Positions 33,668-43,178 of a stretch of DNA of 44,164 nt are shown piece by piece (within the stretch, counting starts at the first letter, position 1; every line of letters starts with the position of its first letter). The notes under the pieces are model-generated. The model ran no database searches and was not told the origin of the DNA. It was given only the letters and a program-made list of their open reading frames with translations. The position numbers were made by a program, and so were the translations under genes. This DNA comes from Candidatus Poribacteria bacterium (lineage in GTDB: Bacteria > Poribacteria > DTPJ01 > WJIO01): contig WJIO01000173.1 of assembly GCA_014730235.1 (NCBI GenBank), positions 1 to 44,164 on the forward strand. The letters are read 5' to 3'.

Positions 33668-35512
33668 TTATCTTCTCTGAAATTTTCCCTCAAGTTCTGC
33701 TTTTTTCATTCTCGCAACTATTGGCCTTCCGTGTGGACATACATAAGGTGGTTTTGTCTCGAAAAGCTCCTTCAGTAGATTTATGGTTTCAGCATCGCTC
33801 ATTTTATCCCCAGCATGTATGGAGGAATGACATGCTGTTGTTATAAGAATATTATCCTGCAACTTCAGCTTATCGTAATCATCCAGAGAATCCGGCAGTT
33901 GATCTAACAATTCCAGTATCATGTTCTTAATATCGCCTTTTTTCATCAATGATGGTACAGACTTTACTTTAACCATCCTGTCATCTGAGATTTCAATATC
34001 AAAACCTATTTCCCTTAATATGCCAAGAATAGAATCAATCATCGACGCCTGAGAGGCAGATAGTTCCACATCCACGGTTATAAGAAGTCCTTGAGAAGGT
34101 ACTCCATCCCTCAGCATTTGCCTTTTAAGCCTTTCATAAACAACCCGTTCTTCTGCAATATGTTGGTCGATAAACAAGACTTCATCAGGTGTTTCAAGTA
34201 CAATGTAGGTATTAAAAAGCCTGGTTTTTACCTCTAGATTTTCCAAATTCATCAAAGGTAGAGCGATAGACTCTACAGGCCTTTTATGGACATCAAATCT
34301 ATTTGTTAGATTTTGAATTGGTTTTCCTAGTCTGGCAAATGGTGTTGAAGTTGACGGATATGATATATCTTTTGGTTTTTTATCCTGTTTGCTGAGATAA
34401 TCGGTGACAGAATTCTCTATTTCTGATCTACGGGGATTGGATTTATGAATTTTGGGTGGAATTGTCGGTTTCTGTTTTGAATCAGGAATATCGGCAACTG
34501 GCGCGTTTATTTCCGGTATATATTCATGCTCACGCATAGCCATAAGCAAGCCGTTGCTTATATCCCGATATACGCCTCTTTCGTTGCGAAAACGCACCTC
34601 TGTCTTGGCCGGGTGTACGTTGACATCAACCAGGTGGCTGTCCATCTTTATAAACAATATGGCTACTGGATACCTGCCTTTTGGGATAACGTTCTGAAAG
34701 GCTGAACTCAAAGCGCCGCCTATGAGTCTGCTTTTTATGGGTCTGCGATTAAGAAAAAACAATTGATGATCTCTGGAAGAACGGGTAAAATCAGGTTTTC
34801 CAATGAAAGCCAGGAGTTCCAGGTTTTCAAAATCCCAATCGAACTGTAAAATATTATCGGAAAAATCCTTTCCGTAGATCAACCTTATTCGTTCTATCAC
34901 ATTATTACATGGACGAACATCCAGAATACCTTTACCGTTATGAGAAAGCCTGAAACCCACATCCGGGCGTGAAAGGGCTGCCCATGTAACCTGGTTGACT
35001 ATATGGTTAAGTTCAGTGGTAATGGTCTTGAGAAACTTCCTTCGGGCTGGTACGTTAAAGAACAGATTGGCTACAGAAATACGAGTACCCACAGGACATC
35101 CTATACGCTCTACGTCCCTTGTAACGCCACCTTCCACGCTTATTTTCGTGCCTTCCATAGCATCCGCAGGTCGGGTAATTAGCTCTAAACGGGATACAGA
35201 CGCTATACTGGGCAAAGCTTCACCTCTGAAACCCATGGTCGTTATGGTTTCCAGATCGTCAAAGGACTGGATTTTGCTTGTTGCATGCCTTTCAAGGGAC
35301 AGCAAAGCATCATCCTGGGACATACCGGAACCGTCATCAACAATGCGGATCAGGTCCTTGCCGCCTGCCTTGACTTCCACAGTTATCTCATTAGCACCGG
35401 CATCCAGGGAATTTTCCATCAATTCCTTTACCACTGATGCAGGTCTTTCCACCACCTCGCCGGCGGCTATTTTGTTTGCTATGTTTTGGGGTAGAATTTT
35501 GATCTTTGACAT
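33668..35512 (-). CDS. mutL: DNA mismatch repair protein MutL (endonuclease type)
   Basis: 614 aa. The N-terminal GHKL ATPase has IAAGEVVERPASVVKELMEN (E30, N34), DDGSGM (59-64) and TTMGFRGEALPSI (91-103). The C-terminal nuclease site is DQHIAEERVVYE from D449, fitting DQHA(X)2E(X)4E except Ile for Ala, with ACH at 560-562 and CPHGRP from C592. It is therefore the nicking type of MutL found where MutH is absent. Length is typical. The linker (about 335-420) is low-complexity and basic. LamG and DUF47 follow on the same strand with short gaps. No mutS in the window. Confidence 0.97.
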   Translation of the reverse strand: MSKIKILPQNIANKIAAGEVVERPASVVKELMENSLDAGANEITVEVKAGGKDLIRIVDDGSGMSQDDALLSLERHATSKIQSFDDLETITTMGFRGEALPSIASVSRLELITRPADAMEGTKISVEGGVTRDVERIGCPVGTRISVANLFFNVPARRKFLKTITTELNHIVNQVTWAALSRPDVGFRLSHNGKGILDVRPCNNVIERIRLIYGKDFSDNILQFDWDFENLELLAFIGKPDFTRSSRDHQLFFLNRRPIKSRLIGGALSSAFQNVIPKGRYPVAILFIKMDSHLVDVNVHPAKTEVRFRNERGVYRDISNGLLMAMREHEYIPEINAPVADIPDSKQKPTIPPKIHKSNPRRSEIENSVTDYLSKQDKKPKDISYPSTSTPFARLGKPIQNLTNRFDVHKRPVESIALPLMNLENLEVKTRLFNTYIVLETPDEVLFIDQHIAEERVVYERLKRQMLRDGVPSQGLLITVDVELSASQASMIDSILGILREIGFDIEISDDRMVKVKSVPSLMKKGDIKNMILELLDQLPDSLDDYDKLKLQDNILITTACHSSIHAGDKMSDAETINLLKELFETKPPYVCPHGRPIVARMKKAELEGKFQRR

Positions 35513-35532
35513 ATAAGTCTTTAAAACAATTT

Positions 35533-35663
35533 GGTTATTCAGGATTAAATGTGTTTATAATTGAAAATTCTCTCAGCTTGCCATTCCTGCGGAAGCAGGA
35601 ATACAGTCTTTATGCGGATCTACTGGATTCCTGCTTCCGCAGGAATGACAAATTCTATAATTG
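35533..35663. repeat. Repeat copy 8 (double-palindrome form)
   Basis: Begins GGTTATTCAGGATTAAATGT, a decayed MITE end, then ATTCTCTCAGCTTGCCATTCC. Two hairpins on the ATTCCTGC-GCAGGAAT pattern (35583-35602 and about 35627-35646) are inverted relative to each other, as in the copy at 23519. No clear target duplication. Confidence 0.65.
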
Positions 35664-35710
35664 ACTATAGACTGTACTTTCGCACTTTTTAAAAGACATA
35701 GTATTTATGC

Positions 35711-35746
35711 GCTTGTAGGGACACGGCACGCCGTGTCCCTACAAGC
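35711..35746. repeat. 17-bp-arm palindrome of a different, GC-rich type
   Basis: Arms GCTTGTAGGGACACGGC (35711-35727) and its complement (35730-35746), loop AC. The TAGGGACACGGC...GCCGTGTCCCTA type occurs widely as a dispersed repeat in uncultured bacteria. It has no terminator T-run and lies between two genes on the same strand. Confidence 0.6.
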
Positions 35747-35901
35747 CAAGAACCCTTTTTCATTTTTAACGATTACGCTAAAGATAATATTCATGGGTGT
35801 TTAACGCTTCCAATTCGCCTAAATCCCCCTCTTTTTTTTGGGAAATAGCAATGTTTTACAAGTTTAGACTAACATACACAGAATACTAAATTCATCTTTT
35901 C

Positions 35902-37254
35902 CTATTTCGATCTTTCCCGCAAAATCTCCTGAGCCGGATCAGGTATACAATGACCTTTAGCCCTCTGCTGGTGTATCCATTCTGCCAGATAATGGTCGCA
36001 ATTCGTTACGATCTCCGGCTGCTTATCCCTTATATTTTCCGTCTGGTAAGGATCGTTTACCATATCATAAAGCTCCACAGGTTCAAAGGGGTAATTGAAA
36101 CTATCGTAGGTTCTGATCATCAGGTGTGTCTTTGTCCTTACAGCCCTTTGCACAGTATAAAGTCCGTGATCCCAGACCAAATAATCCCTGTCCAGGCCAT
36201 TATTACCCTTCATATTTTCCTTGAAGGAACTGCCGTCCCAGTCTTCCGGGTCGGGGATGTTCAGCAGATCGCACAATGTAGCCGGCAAATCCACATTATA
36301 TAGGAAAGAATCATCCTGTATATCAACGGCAGATACACCGGGCCATTTTATTATCAATGGAATTCTGTGTATACACTCATCAGCGCATACATGATCCGAG
36401 TATATTCCATGTTCGCCGAAGGCATCACCGTGATCCGCTGATATTATTATTGCCGTATCTTCCAGCACTCCCTGGCTTTCCAATTCATCCAGAACCATCT
36501 TGACGTAGTGATCAACGTATGCTATAGAAGCATCATAGCCGGTTATCATGTGCTCAAAATCTTTGCGGGATGATACAGTATCAGGCATAAGGGGAAATGG
36601 GCTTTTCTTATCCCCGAACTGGCCTGTGGCTGTAAAGGGGCCTTTTATTTCCATCAAGGTTTTAACTTCATCCTCATCTGGCCATTCCTGCTCAACGGGA
36701 AAATCTTTGAATCTGTCGGCCCATGATTCATTCATCTTATAACACCGATGAGCATCCCAGTAATTGATATGCAGAAGATAATTATCTCTGGTGGCATTTT
36801 GTTTTAACCAGGGTATAACCTTTTCATTGACCTCTTCTGCTGTCTCTGCCCCGCCTTTCAGGTTAGGGGTGTGATACTCACTCCAGCCATACATGAACCA
36901 CAAAGCGTTATGCCTGTCGGCAAAGTTGGAAAAGCTGATGGTGTCGTAACCATGTCTCCGAAGCTGGCGCATAAGCATTTCGTTTTCAGGCTGAGGCCCT
37001 CCATAATTTCTGGTTCTGATATGAAACTTCGCCCCGGCTCCGTGATTGGAAATAACACCATTGCGTATACCAAATCTTCCTGATGACCAGGCTGTTCTGG
37101 AAGGTAAACAGGGAGAGCTTCCACAGTAATAATGACCAAATCTTACCCCCTGTTCCGCTATGGAATCAATAGCTGGGGATGTAGGTCTGTTATATCCATA
37201 ACAGCCCAGGTGATCAGGCCTAAGACAGTCTATATCGAAAAATACAATTCTCAT
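35902..37254 (-). CDS. Type I (formylglycine) sulfatase
   Basis: 450 aa, alkaline-phosphatase-fold sulfatase. The FGly site is SSPCLPSRTAW with C49 in CxPSR, converted to formylglycine by a separate enzyme not seen here. Metal and fold marks: IVFFDIDCLRPDHLG with D7, D9 and D14, and IISADHGDAFGEHG near 275-288. No N-terminal signal peptide is evident, so the protein appears intracellular or exported by a nonstandard route. The last part (EPVELYDMVNDPYQTENI) is the usual C-terminal subdomain. The substrate may be a sulfated glycan or small sulfate ester. It lies downstream of the beta-helix gene on the same strand, 129 bp away, with a palindrome between. Confidence 0.94.
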   Translation of the reverse strand: MRIVFFDIDCLRPDHLGCYGYNRPTSPAIDSIAEQGVRFGHYYCGSSPCLPSRTAWSSGRFGIRNGVISNHGAGAKFHIRTRNYGGPQPENEMLMRQLRRHGYDTISFSNFADRHNALWFMYGWSEYHTPNLKGGAETAEEVNEKVIPWLKQNATRDNYLLHINYWDAHRCYKMNESWADRFKDFPVEQEWPDEDEVKTLMEIKGPFTATGQFGDKKSPFPLMPDTVSSRKDFEHMITGYDASIAYVDHYVKMVLDELESQGVLEDTAIIISADHGDAFGEHGIYSDHVCADECIHRIPLIIKWPGVSAVDIQDDSFLYNVDLPATLCDLLNIPDPEDWDGSSFKENMKGNNGLDRDYLVWDHGLYTVQRAVRTKTHLMIRTYDSFNYPFEPVELYDMVNDPYQTENIRDKQPEIVTNCDHYLAEWIHQQRAKGHCIPDPAQEILRERSK

Positions 37255-37321
37255 CTTTATTTCCTTAAATACCAGGGGATTATAGTTTTAACGAATAATT
37301 ATTATAACCAAAAGGGCTCAT

Positions 37322-37350
37322 TTAGGTTGAGTTTTATAAACTCAACCTAA
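37322..37350. promoter_or_regulatory. 13-bp-arm palindrome between beta-helix and sulfatase genes
   Basis: A perfect inverted repeat TTAGGTTGAGTTT (37322-37334) and its complement (37338-37350), loop TAT, in the 129-bp gap upstream of the sulfatase (minus strand). It lacks a long T-run in either direction. It could be an operator for a dimeric regulator, a weak terminator for the beta-helix gene, or a processing hairpin. I lean to operator or terminator without deciding. Confidence 0.4.
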
Positions 37351-37383
37351 TCTACACAATTAGACAACGTACCTCCCAATAAA

Positions 37384-39387
37384 TCAGCTTTTCTTCTCTC
37401 TTCCCCTTAAACCAACTTCAGACAGATCAAAAGGTTTAAATCCCAGTTTCAGGGCTGGAGAATCGGATTTCAGGGTATAATCGTCGTTATCAGGATCAAC
37501 AAACATAGGGTCGGCAACCAGGGAATTTTTATCAAAACAGTTTTCCTGCCAGTCGGCAAAGGTCTTAACCCCTTCCAATCCTGTTATAACGTCAGTTTTA
37601 TTGATATCAGCTTCGGGGCAGTAGTATAAGTTATAGTCCGATTCCACCGGTGCAGAACGCATGCCGCTGAGTCTGTATAATTTCCAATTGGCTTTTGCAA
37701 AGCATACAATATTTCTGTTAAATTTTATGTTCTCATGTTTGCGATCCTGGGGGTTCTGGTAATTTATTTGGCTTATTTCACCATCCAGGAAAATGTTGTT
37801 TTCCATAGTAATATTTCTGTCACTGTACCAGACATGAACACCTTCTCTGGCCCTGTATACCAGGTTATTTTCCACCAGGGTATCCCTTGTTTCGCACCCC
37901 AGGTATATCCCCCACCCCGGGCATCTGTCGCTGAAGGAATAGACATCGTGGATCAGATTGTATCTTATGATAATATTGGCATCCCGAACAAACAGACCGC
38001 CGCCGTCGTTTATCTTCTCCATAACATCATAGATTTCGTTATACTCTATGATTAACCCCTGTTCCTGGTTTTCCCGTTGTATAGGCTGGGTTTTAGTAGC
38101 CCAATGACGGGTATATATACCGGAGTGGGCGATATTATGGATCAGATTATGAGTTACAACACCGCCTCCATCGTCAATATTGATACCCACTGCGCTGGGA
38201 TAAACTTGGCCACAGTGATGAATATGATTATAGGATATATCGTTACGTTCTTCGTCATAATTGCGGCTTATAATTCCACCGCCGCCAATATCGTATATTA
38301 CATTATCCACTATTTTACAGCCATAACCAGTTAATTCCAGGGCATAAGTGCCTATGTTCCGCATGGTGTTATTCTGGAATTTTATGTAACGGACATTTTC
38401 CATTGTTACAGCAGAAGGATCAACTATGTCCCCTACATCTCCGCAGTCAGGATAACCTTTCTCAGGTAGAGGCCATTTGGTATCAGCAAAGGTTAAGCCT
38501 TCAATATTTATGTATTGAACGCATTGTTCCTTTAGTCCTCCCTCAAACTTCATAATCTGTTTAAGAACCGGGGCGATTATCTCCAGATTATCTATATCAT
38601 CCACAGGCCAGTAATAGAGTTCTCCGGTATGGACATCCAGATACCAATCACCTGGTTGAGTCAACCCTTCAAAGACATTTTCAATATAATAGCGATTAGC
38701 ACCTCCGCCGCCATGCCATCCGATGACGTGTCTGGCTTTAGGATCAAGGCATTTTACGGTTTTGCTTTCTTCATCCACCTCATCGACGATAAAACGGGTT
38801 TCGTTCCAGGAATGGAACATAACCACCTCAACATCAGTAAGATTGTGGAACTTTTTAAAGTGTTGATCCTTGTATTTAAAGGCAGCATTGCCAACAACTC
38901 CGTCAATGAAATAATAACCCTCATGGGGCAAACGGGCTCGGGTTTGACGTTTACTGTTGGCAAATAACTGCCTGAAAATCCATTTCCCTGATTTTACTTC
39001 ATCCAGTTGACATACAAGAATGTCATCTTTATATTTCTTCCAGGGTCCAGTTATGCGTTTTCCGCCGCTTATAATTGGCTTTTCCCCCGGATAGGCCATG
39101 TAGGTTATGGGACATTCAGCCGTTCCGCTGTCTTTCTGATCAAAAACTACAGTCTCATCCAGAAAATATTTTCCGCCTCTTATTATTACCTTTGCCTCAC
39201 AATCAAGTTCACCAGCTTCCTTCATCTCCCTTATCGCGTCCTTTGCTCTGGATATGGTCGCAAAGGGTCCATCTGTTTTGTCGGCATTGGGTGAAGCCAG
39301 TTTGCCAGACCAGGAATCATCACCTTCTGTTGATACAAAAAAATCAAATTTGGTTGCCGCTAATTCATCTTTGGGTTTGCTGGACAT
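37384..39387 (-). CDS. Right-handed parallel beta-helix protein, possibly GH141-like
   Basis: A 667-aa beta-helix protein of the pectate-lyase-like superfamily. The N-terminus reads FDFFVSTEGDDSWSGKLASP (about 13-32), then GPFATISRAKDAIREMK and IISGGKRITGPW, a pattern shared with GH141 proteins (fucosidase/xylanase activities known in that family). Repeated N..I..N.i coils run from about 320 to 600 (NDISYNHIHHCG, THNLIHNIAHSGIYTRH, IRYNLIHDVY, VENNLVYRAREGV). The start is MSSKPKD at ATG 39387: GGAGGA lies just before it, and the longer in-frame start at 39462 would add 25 non-signal residues. No signal peptide. It is followed by the sulfatase, suggesting a small glycan-use pair. Substrate unknown. 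Confidence 0.75.
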   Translation of the reverse strand: MSSKPKDELAATKFDFFVSTEGDDSWSGKLASPNADKTDGPFATISRAKDAIREMKEAGELDCEAKVIIRGGKYFLDETVVFDQKDSGTAECPITYMAYPGEKPIISGGKRITGPWKKYKDDILVCQLDEVKSGKWIFRQLFANSKRQTRARLPHEGYYFIDGVVGNAAFKYKDQHFKKFHNLTDVEVVMFHSWNETRFIVDEVDEESKTVKCLDPKARHVIGWHGGGGANRYYIENVFEGLTQPGDWYLDVHTGELYYWPVDDIDNLEIIAPVLKQIMKFEGGLKEQCVQYINIEGLTFADTKWPLPEKGYPDCGDVGDIVDPSAVTMENVRYIKFQNNTMRNIGTYALELTGYGCKIVDNVIYDIGGGGIISRNYDEERNDISYNHIHHCGQVYPSAVGINIDDGGGVVTHNLIHNIAHSGIYTRHWATKTQPIQRENQEQGLIIEYNEIYDVMEKINDGGGLFVRDANIIIRYNLIHDVYSFSDRCPGWGIYLGCETRDTLVENNLVYRAREGVHVWYSDRNITMENNIFLDGEISQINYQNPQDRKHENIKFNRNIVCFAKANWKLYRLSGMRSAPVESDYNLYYCPEADINKTDVITGLEGVKTFADWQENCFDKNSLVADPMFVDPDNDDYTLKSDSPALKLGFKPFDLSEVGLRGREKKS

Positions 39388-39802
39388 AACTCCTCCAATC
39401 ATTTTAAGTGATTTTAATAAATTCTGACCTTTTCGATTTGAGTGTGGAAATATAAAAAGCATTGCCTAATTAAGGCAAAATATCATCTGTTTGTCATTCC
39501 TGCTTTCGCAGAAATGCAGTTACCATGTTAAGCTCCTGGATTCCTGCTTTCGCAGGAATGACAGGACTTAATTTTAAACATATTCACAGAAAAACAGTGA
39601 ATACTACTTAAGCAGATTTTACATTATTAAATTATATATTTGTGTCTTTTTGATTCTACCATTGTATAAAGAATACTTCAACAATAATATTTTATTATAC
39701 ACTATGATGGGGGAATATGTGCTCTAAACCTTATGTTTTCAATAGTAGAACATACTAAAACAATATAACTGAATATATTACTCGGGACGAGGTATATAAC
39801 GA
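39388..39802. other. 415-bp divergent gap with a repeat copy
   Basis: The promoter region for the beta-helix gene (minus) and the M30-like gene (plus). It contains a double-palindrome repeat at 39493-39604. The rest (about 39605-39802) is very AT-rich, with no motif I can support. Confidence 0.55.
39493..39604. repeat. Repeat copy 9 (double-palindrome form with tail)
   Basis: GTCATTCCTGCTTTCGCAG (about 39493-39511) on the left and CTGGATTCCTGCTTTCGCAG to GAATGAC (39536-39562) on the right, then a conserved tail CAGGACTTAATTTTAA and TATTCAC AGAAAAACA GTGAATA, itself a 7-bp stem. The tail is shared with the copies at 27462 and 43226. Confidence 0.65.
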
Positions 39803-41260
39803 ATGAAGAATTTTAACCTGAAAATAATATTTACGGGATTTATATTTGTATTAATATTCACATATCCCGGATATTCCTGGACAGAAAATTGGGTCGATGG
39901 AACGCCGTATTTCAACGAGCAATCCCGTTTTTTGGCTGAGGTACTGGGGCATGAAGATGATGCAATGCTTGCCCCTGGAGCATTGGTTAATATTCCAGAT
40001 CCAGCGTATAAAATCGGTGATATAAAGAATTTTTATTCCTACAATATGGCAAATAATTCTCAGTACCTGGTAAAAGCCTCATTAAGAGGTGTTAGTGATA
40101 AGGCTTATATATTTGTAGAAAGCGGAAAAGCCGTAACCAAAAGTAAAGTTAATTCACTGCTGGATGCTTTTGAAAACATTTATGAATCTATAACAGGCCA
40201 CTTTGGCCCTCCACCGGATAGCATTGACGGTGATCCCCGGATATATCTATTACTGTTGGATATACTTGACGGTAATCCCGCAGATGGTATTCGTATGGTG
40301 GGTTATTACAGTCCTATAAATCAATATAAAAATACTCAGCTTCGCCGATGGAGCAATCAAAAAAGCAACGAAGTTGAGATACTTTATATAGACTATATAT
40401 CCCTAAATAATGCCAAGTTATTGGCGGAAAGTGTATTAACCCATGAGTTTACCCATATGGTTCAATGGGCCAGAGATCCAAGGGAATCAATATGGGTTAA
40501 TGAAGGTATAGCTGTTTACTCAGAAGGTCTTTTGGGTTATAATACCAGAAGCCGAATCAGTGCCTTCGAAATAGATTCGGACACATCGCTAATAAGCTGG
40601 TCAGGAAAAATAGCTGACTATGGAGCTGCATATTTGTTTATCACATACATTTCCGAACAGTTTGGCGGAGTATCAGCAGTAGAGGCTATAATCAGAAACA
40701 GGGCAGTTGGTGTAAACGGAATTAAAAAAGCTTTATCAGGCCTGGGTAAAAGCATATCCTTTGATAACCTATTCTCCAATTGGGTTGTAGCAAATTACCT
40801 TGACGATCCTGAACTGAGTGAAGGTGAATATGGCTATTCGGGCATTAATATAAAAATCAGACCCTCTGATACAGAAGAGGCATATCCTATAGCCAGCAAG
40901 AATTCTCAGATAAAAACCTGGTCAGCAAAATACATAGAATTCAAAAAGGAACAAGATGATACTTTAAATCTTACAGTTTACAATGTAGTTCGAGATGATA
41001 TTGTGGCCCAAATTATTGAAATAGGGGATGAAACCGTTGTTTCATCAGTCAAATCCAGCAATGAAAACTCCGGTACAACAACAATTCCGGTTGAAAATAG
41101 CAAAGCGATTTTGGTGGTAACTTCTCAACCTGATCCACCAGAGACAAACCTTGCATCCTCTACATATAGATATAAGGCTGATGCAGAAGCAGTTGTAGCA
41201 CCTGTAACATCCATTAGTAATAAAAAGATAACAACGTGGGGAAAGATTAAGCAGGATTAA
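39803..41260 (+). CDS. Secreted M30-like zinc metalloprotease with WGKIK tail
   Basis: 485 aa. Signal peptide 1-25 (NLKIIFTGFIFVLIF, ending GYSWT). The zinc site is THEFTH (H214, E215, H218), followed by NEGIAVYSEGL with E234 as the third ligand, the arrangement of M30 (hyicolysin-type) peptidases. The region after about 340 (NIKIRPSDTEEAYP) is a beta-rich accessory part. The last residues KKITTWGKIKQD match the tail of the LamG protein at 32891-33646, although the two have no other similarity. SD ACGAGGT about 10 nt before ATG. Monocistronic, convergent with the DUF6785-like gene (13 nt apart). Probably acts on extracellular proteins. Confidence 0.82.
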   Translation: MKNFNLKIIFTGFIFVLIFTYPGYSWTENWVDGTPYFNEQSRFLAEVLGHEDDAMLAPGALVNIPDPAYKIGDIKNFYSYNMANNSQYLVKASLRGVSDKAYIFVESGKAVTKSKVNSLLDAFENIYESITGHFGPPPDSIDGDPRIYLLLLDILDGNPADGIRMVGYYSPINQYKNTQLRRWSNQKSNEVEILYIDYISLNNAKLLAESVLTHEFTHMVQWARDPRESIWVNEGIAVYSEGLLGYNTRSRISAFEIDSDTSLISWSGKIADYGAAYLFITYISEQFGGVSAVEAIIRNRAVGVNGIKKALSGLGKSISFDNLFSNWVVANYLDDPELSEGEYGYSGINIKIRPSDTEEAYPIASKNSQIKTWSAKYIEFKKEQDDTLNLTVYNVVRDDIVAQIIEIGDETVVSSVKSSNENSGTTTIPVENSKAILVVTSQPDPPETNLASSTYRYKADAEAVVAPVTSISNKKITTWGKIKQD

Positions 41261-41273
41261 TTTTGAAATGAGA

Positions 41274-43145
41274 TTACCTCCAGAATACATAAGTTTGCGT
41301 TCCGGTTATCCATCTTATAACTATCCAGATTCCACCAATTACATAATCTCCCAGCAAAAGTCCCATAAAGAGGGGAAGCGCTTTTCTGTATCCCTTTATA
41401 CCGCCGTGTCTTATTATAAGCCTTTTAGCCAGCCAGCTAAGAAAAATTGAAAACCAGAGCCAGCTTAATGTCCATGTACTGCCAGTTAAGGCAAAAGCTG
41501 CAGGATGGAGAGTAATCCATAAAAAACGTTTTCTTAACAAATATAAAGTTAATGTAACAACAGCGCCAACCCCCATAAAACTTACTTCCAAGGTGCGCGG
41601 CGGCGAAGCGTAAAACAACCAGTTTTGCAGGTGCTTAAAACCACCCCACGGAGGGTTGACGCTGGCTCCGTTTCTGTATGACATTTCAATAAACGACCAG
41701 AAAGCTGTGGCGCTTGCCAATATAGCAGCAAGAAGCATGGCCAGGGCAAGGCGTATTGTAGATGCCTTTGTCTGCTCTGACAGCCAGAAACCTTCCAACA
41801 CATGAGGCATGGGGTGGGCCCGATATCCCCGGTTGAAACCCCATAACATGGCAAAGGATGTTAATGTAGGTACGCCCAATCTTCTGGTTCCAAGAACGTC
41901 AACCAGAACTTTCTGGGGTGTGGCCTGGAACATCTCATGGGTGGGAGGCCCTAGCTGGGCCCGAACGCGGGTTATACTTATTCCCATAATATAATAAATA
42001 CCAAAATACATGGGTATTACCCACCAATACATACCCATTCGATATGCAAAAACGAAAAGAAAAATTGAACCAGTAACACCTATAAATAAAGCTGTCCTGT
42101 ATTCTCCATTGTATTCAAAACGCTGGCTGAAAAGGCTCTTGAAAATCTGTCCCAGATGCCTTCGACTTCCCCATAGAACCAGCAAAGCCAGCATAATATA
42201 TGCTCCTGTTGTCTGGGGGCCATCATACGGAAACCCCGGCAAACTTCTCATACCTAAAATATTACCCATAACTCTTAATATCTTCCAGAACCAGTAAAAA
42301 AACCATATGGAAAACGACAGGTCTAAAGGCATAAGAAATGCAATACCAATAGCAAAAGGCAGCATATACATAGGCGTCCAGCCTATGGCGTTCCAGGGAC
42401 GCTGAGTGAAATATTGCCCGATCTCAAATTGCCTTGTGGGTATCTGGGGCAAGAAGGGATTTAATACACAAACACCGTTCCAGAGGGCAATCCCTCCGGC
42501 AACACCAAAGCCTATCCACATTAGCTTTGAGCGAAAGAATTTACCTTTTGGTTCGGTCAACTCCAGGGGCATTCGGACAATAGGAAAAGCCAGCTTTTCA
42601 TCCACTGTCCATGAGATTCGAAGAAACATATTGATGGAGATCATTACAGCTACCAGAGCGGCAAAGAAAGCAGTCCACCAAAATACTGGCACAAACCAAA
42701 GCTTATAATGTCCAACCCAGTAGACACTGGATTCTCCCTGATAATAGACCGCGAGATTTTCCGTGTCCTGTATTACCAACCAACCGGGTAAATGCTGCCA
42801 GAAAAGGCTTTGCCATTCGTTTTCGGGGGTTGCATACCAGTAACCATGAGTAAGGGCAGGAACAACAGTCTGGATCATGTCATGACCTGACATGGCAGAA
42901 CCCACAGCTAGCATTGAGTATATGGTTATCAATTCCTGTCGGCTCAGAAACCATTTAATCCCAAGATATCGAAGCAATAAGTTTATTGCAACCAGAAGGA
43001 AAAGACAAATTACAGCGTTGTAAAAAAGCGATATGGTAGTTGGAAGGCCGCTGAGATACACATGGTTATTAATCAGGAAATAGACATTGGGAATAATCAG
43101 AACCAAACCTATACATATTGAACGTATGCTAACAGATGATTTCAT
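41274..43145 (-). CDS. DUF6785/OPT-like polytopic membrane protein
   Basis: 623 aa with about 14 predicted TM helices: 10-28, 40-60, 155-175, 205-225, 260-285, 295-310, 330-350, and so on to 595-615. Conserved motifs include SRQELITIYSMLAVGSAMSGHD near 68-89 and a late YRAHPMPHVLEGFWLSEQ near 455-472. It resembles the DUF6784/DUF6785 family, related to oligopeptide transporters of the OPT superfamily, found mainly in uncultured and planctomycete-like bacteria. A transport role (peptide or metal-siderophore) is inferred from the fold only. ATG 43145; no strong SD. It faces the M30-like gene, so peptide release and uptake might be linked, but they are not one operon. Confidence 0.72.
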   Translation of the reverse strand: MKSSVSIRSICIGLVLIIPNVYFLINNHVYLSGLPTTISLFYNAVICLFLLVAINLLLRYLGIKWFLSRQELITIYSMLAVGSAMSGHDMIQTVVPALTHGYWYATPENEWQSLFWQHLPGWLVIQDTENLAVYYQGESSVYWVGHYKLWFVPVFWWTAFFAALVAVMISINMFLRISWTVDEKLAFPIVRMPLELTEPKGKFFRSKLMWIGFGVAGGIALWNGVCVLNPFLPQIPTRQFEIGQYFTQRPWNAIGWTPMYMLPFAIGIAFLMPLDLSFSIWFFYWFWKILRVMGNILGMRSLPGFPYDGPQTTGAYIMLALLVLWGSRRHLGQIFKSLFSQRFEYNGEYRTALFIGVTGSIFLFVFAYRMGMYWWVIPMYFGIYYIMGISITRVRAQLGPPTHEMFQATPQKVLVDVLGTRRLGVPTLTSFAMLWGFNRGYRAHPMPHVLEGFWLSEQTKASTIRLALAMLLAAILASATAFWSFIEMSYRNGASVNPPWGGFKHLQNWLFYASPPRTLEVSFMGVGAVVTLTLYLLRKRFLWITLHPAAFALTGSTWTLSWLWFSIFLSWLAKRLIIRHGGIKGYRKALPLFMGLLLGDYVIGGIWIVIRWITGTQTYVFWR

Positions 43146-43178
43146 TAATTTTCCTGAAATGTAATAACCAAAAATTAA

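Larger units (their letters stand above)
35513..35901. other. 389-bp gap with two repeat elements
   Basis: Between mutL and the sulfatase, both on the minus strand. It contains a double-palindrome repeat copy (35533-35663) and a GC-rich 17-bp-arm palindrome (35711-35746). The stretch at about 35818-35840 (AAATCCCCC...) looks like another decayed dispersed repeat. No coding region seen. Confidence 0.6.

Noticed and set aside
39388-39462. 25-residue N-terminal extension of the beta-helix protein
   Set aside because: It has no signal peptide, and GGAGGA lies directly before the ATG at 39387.
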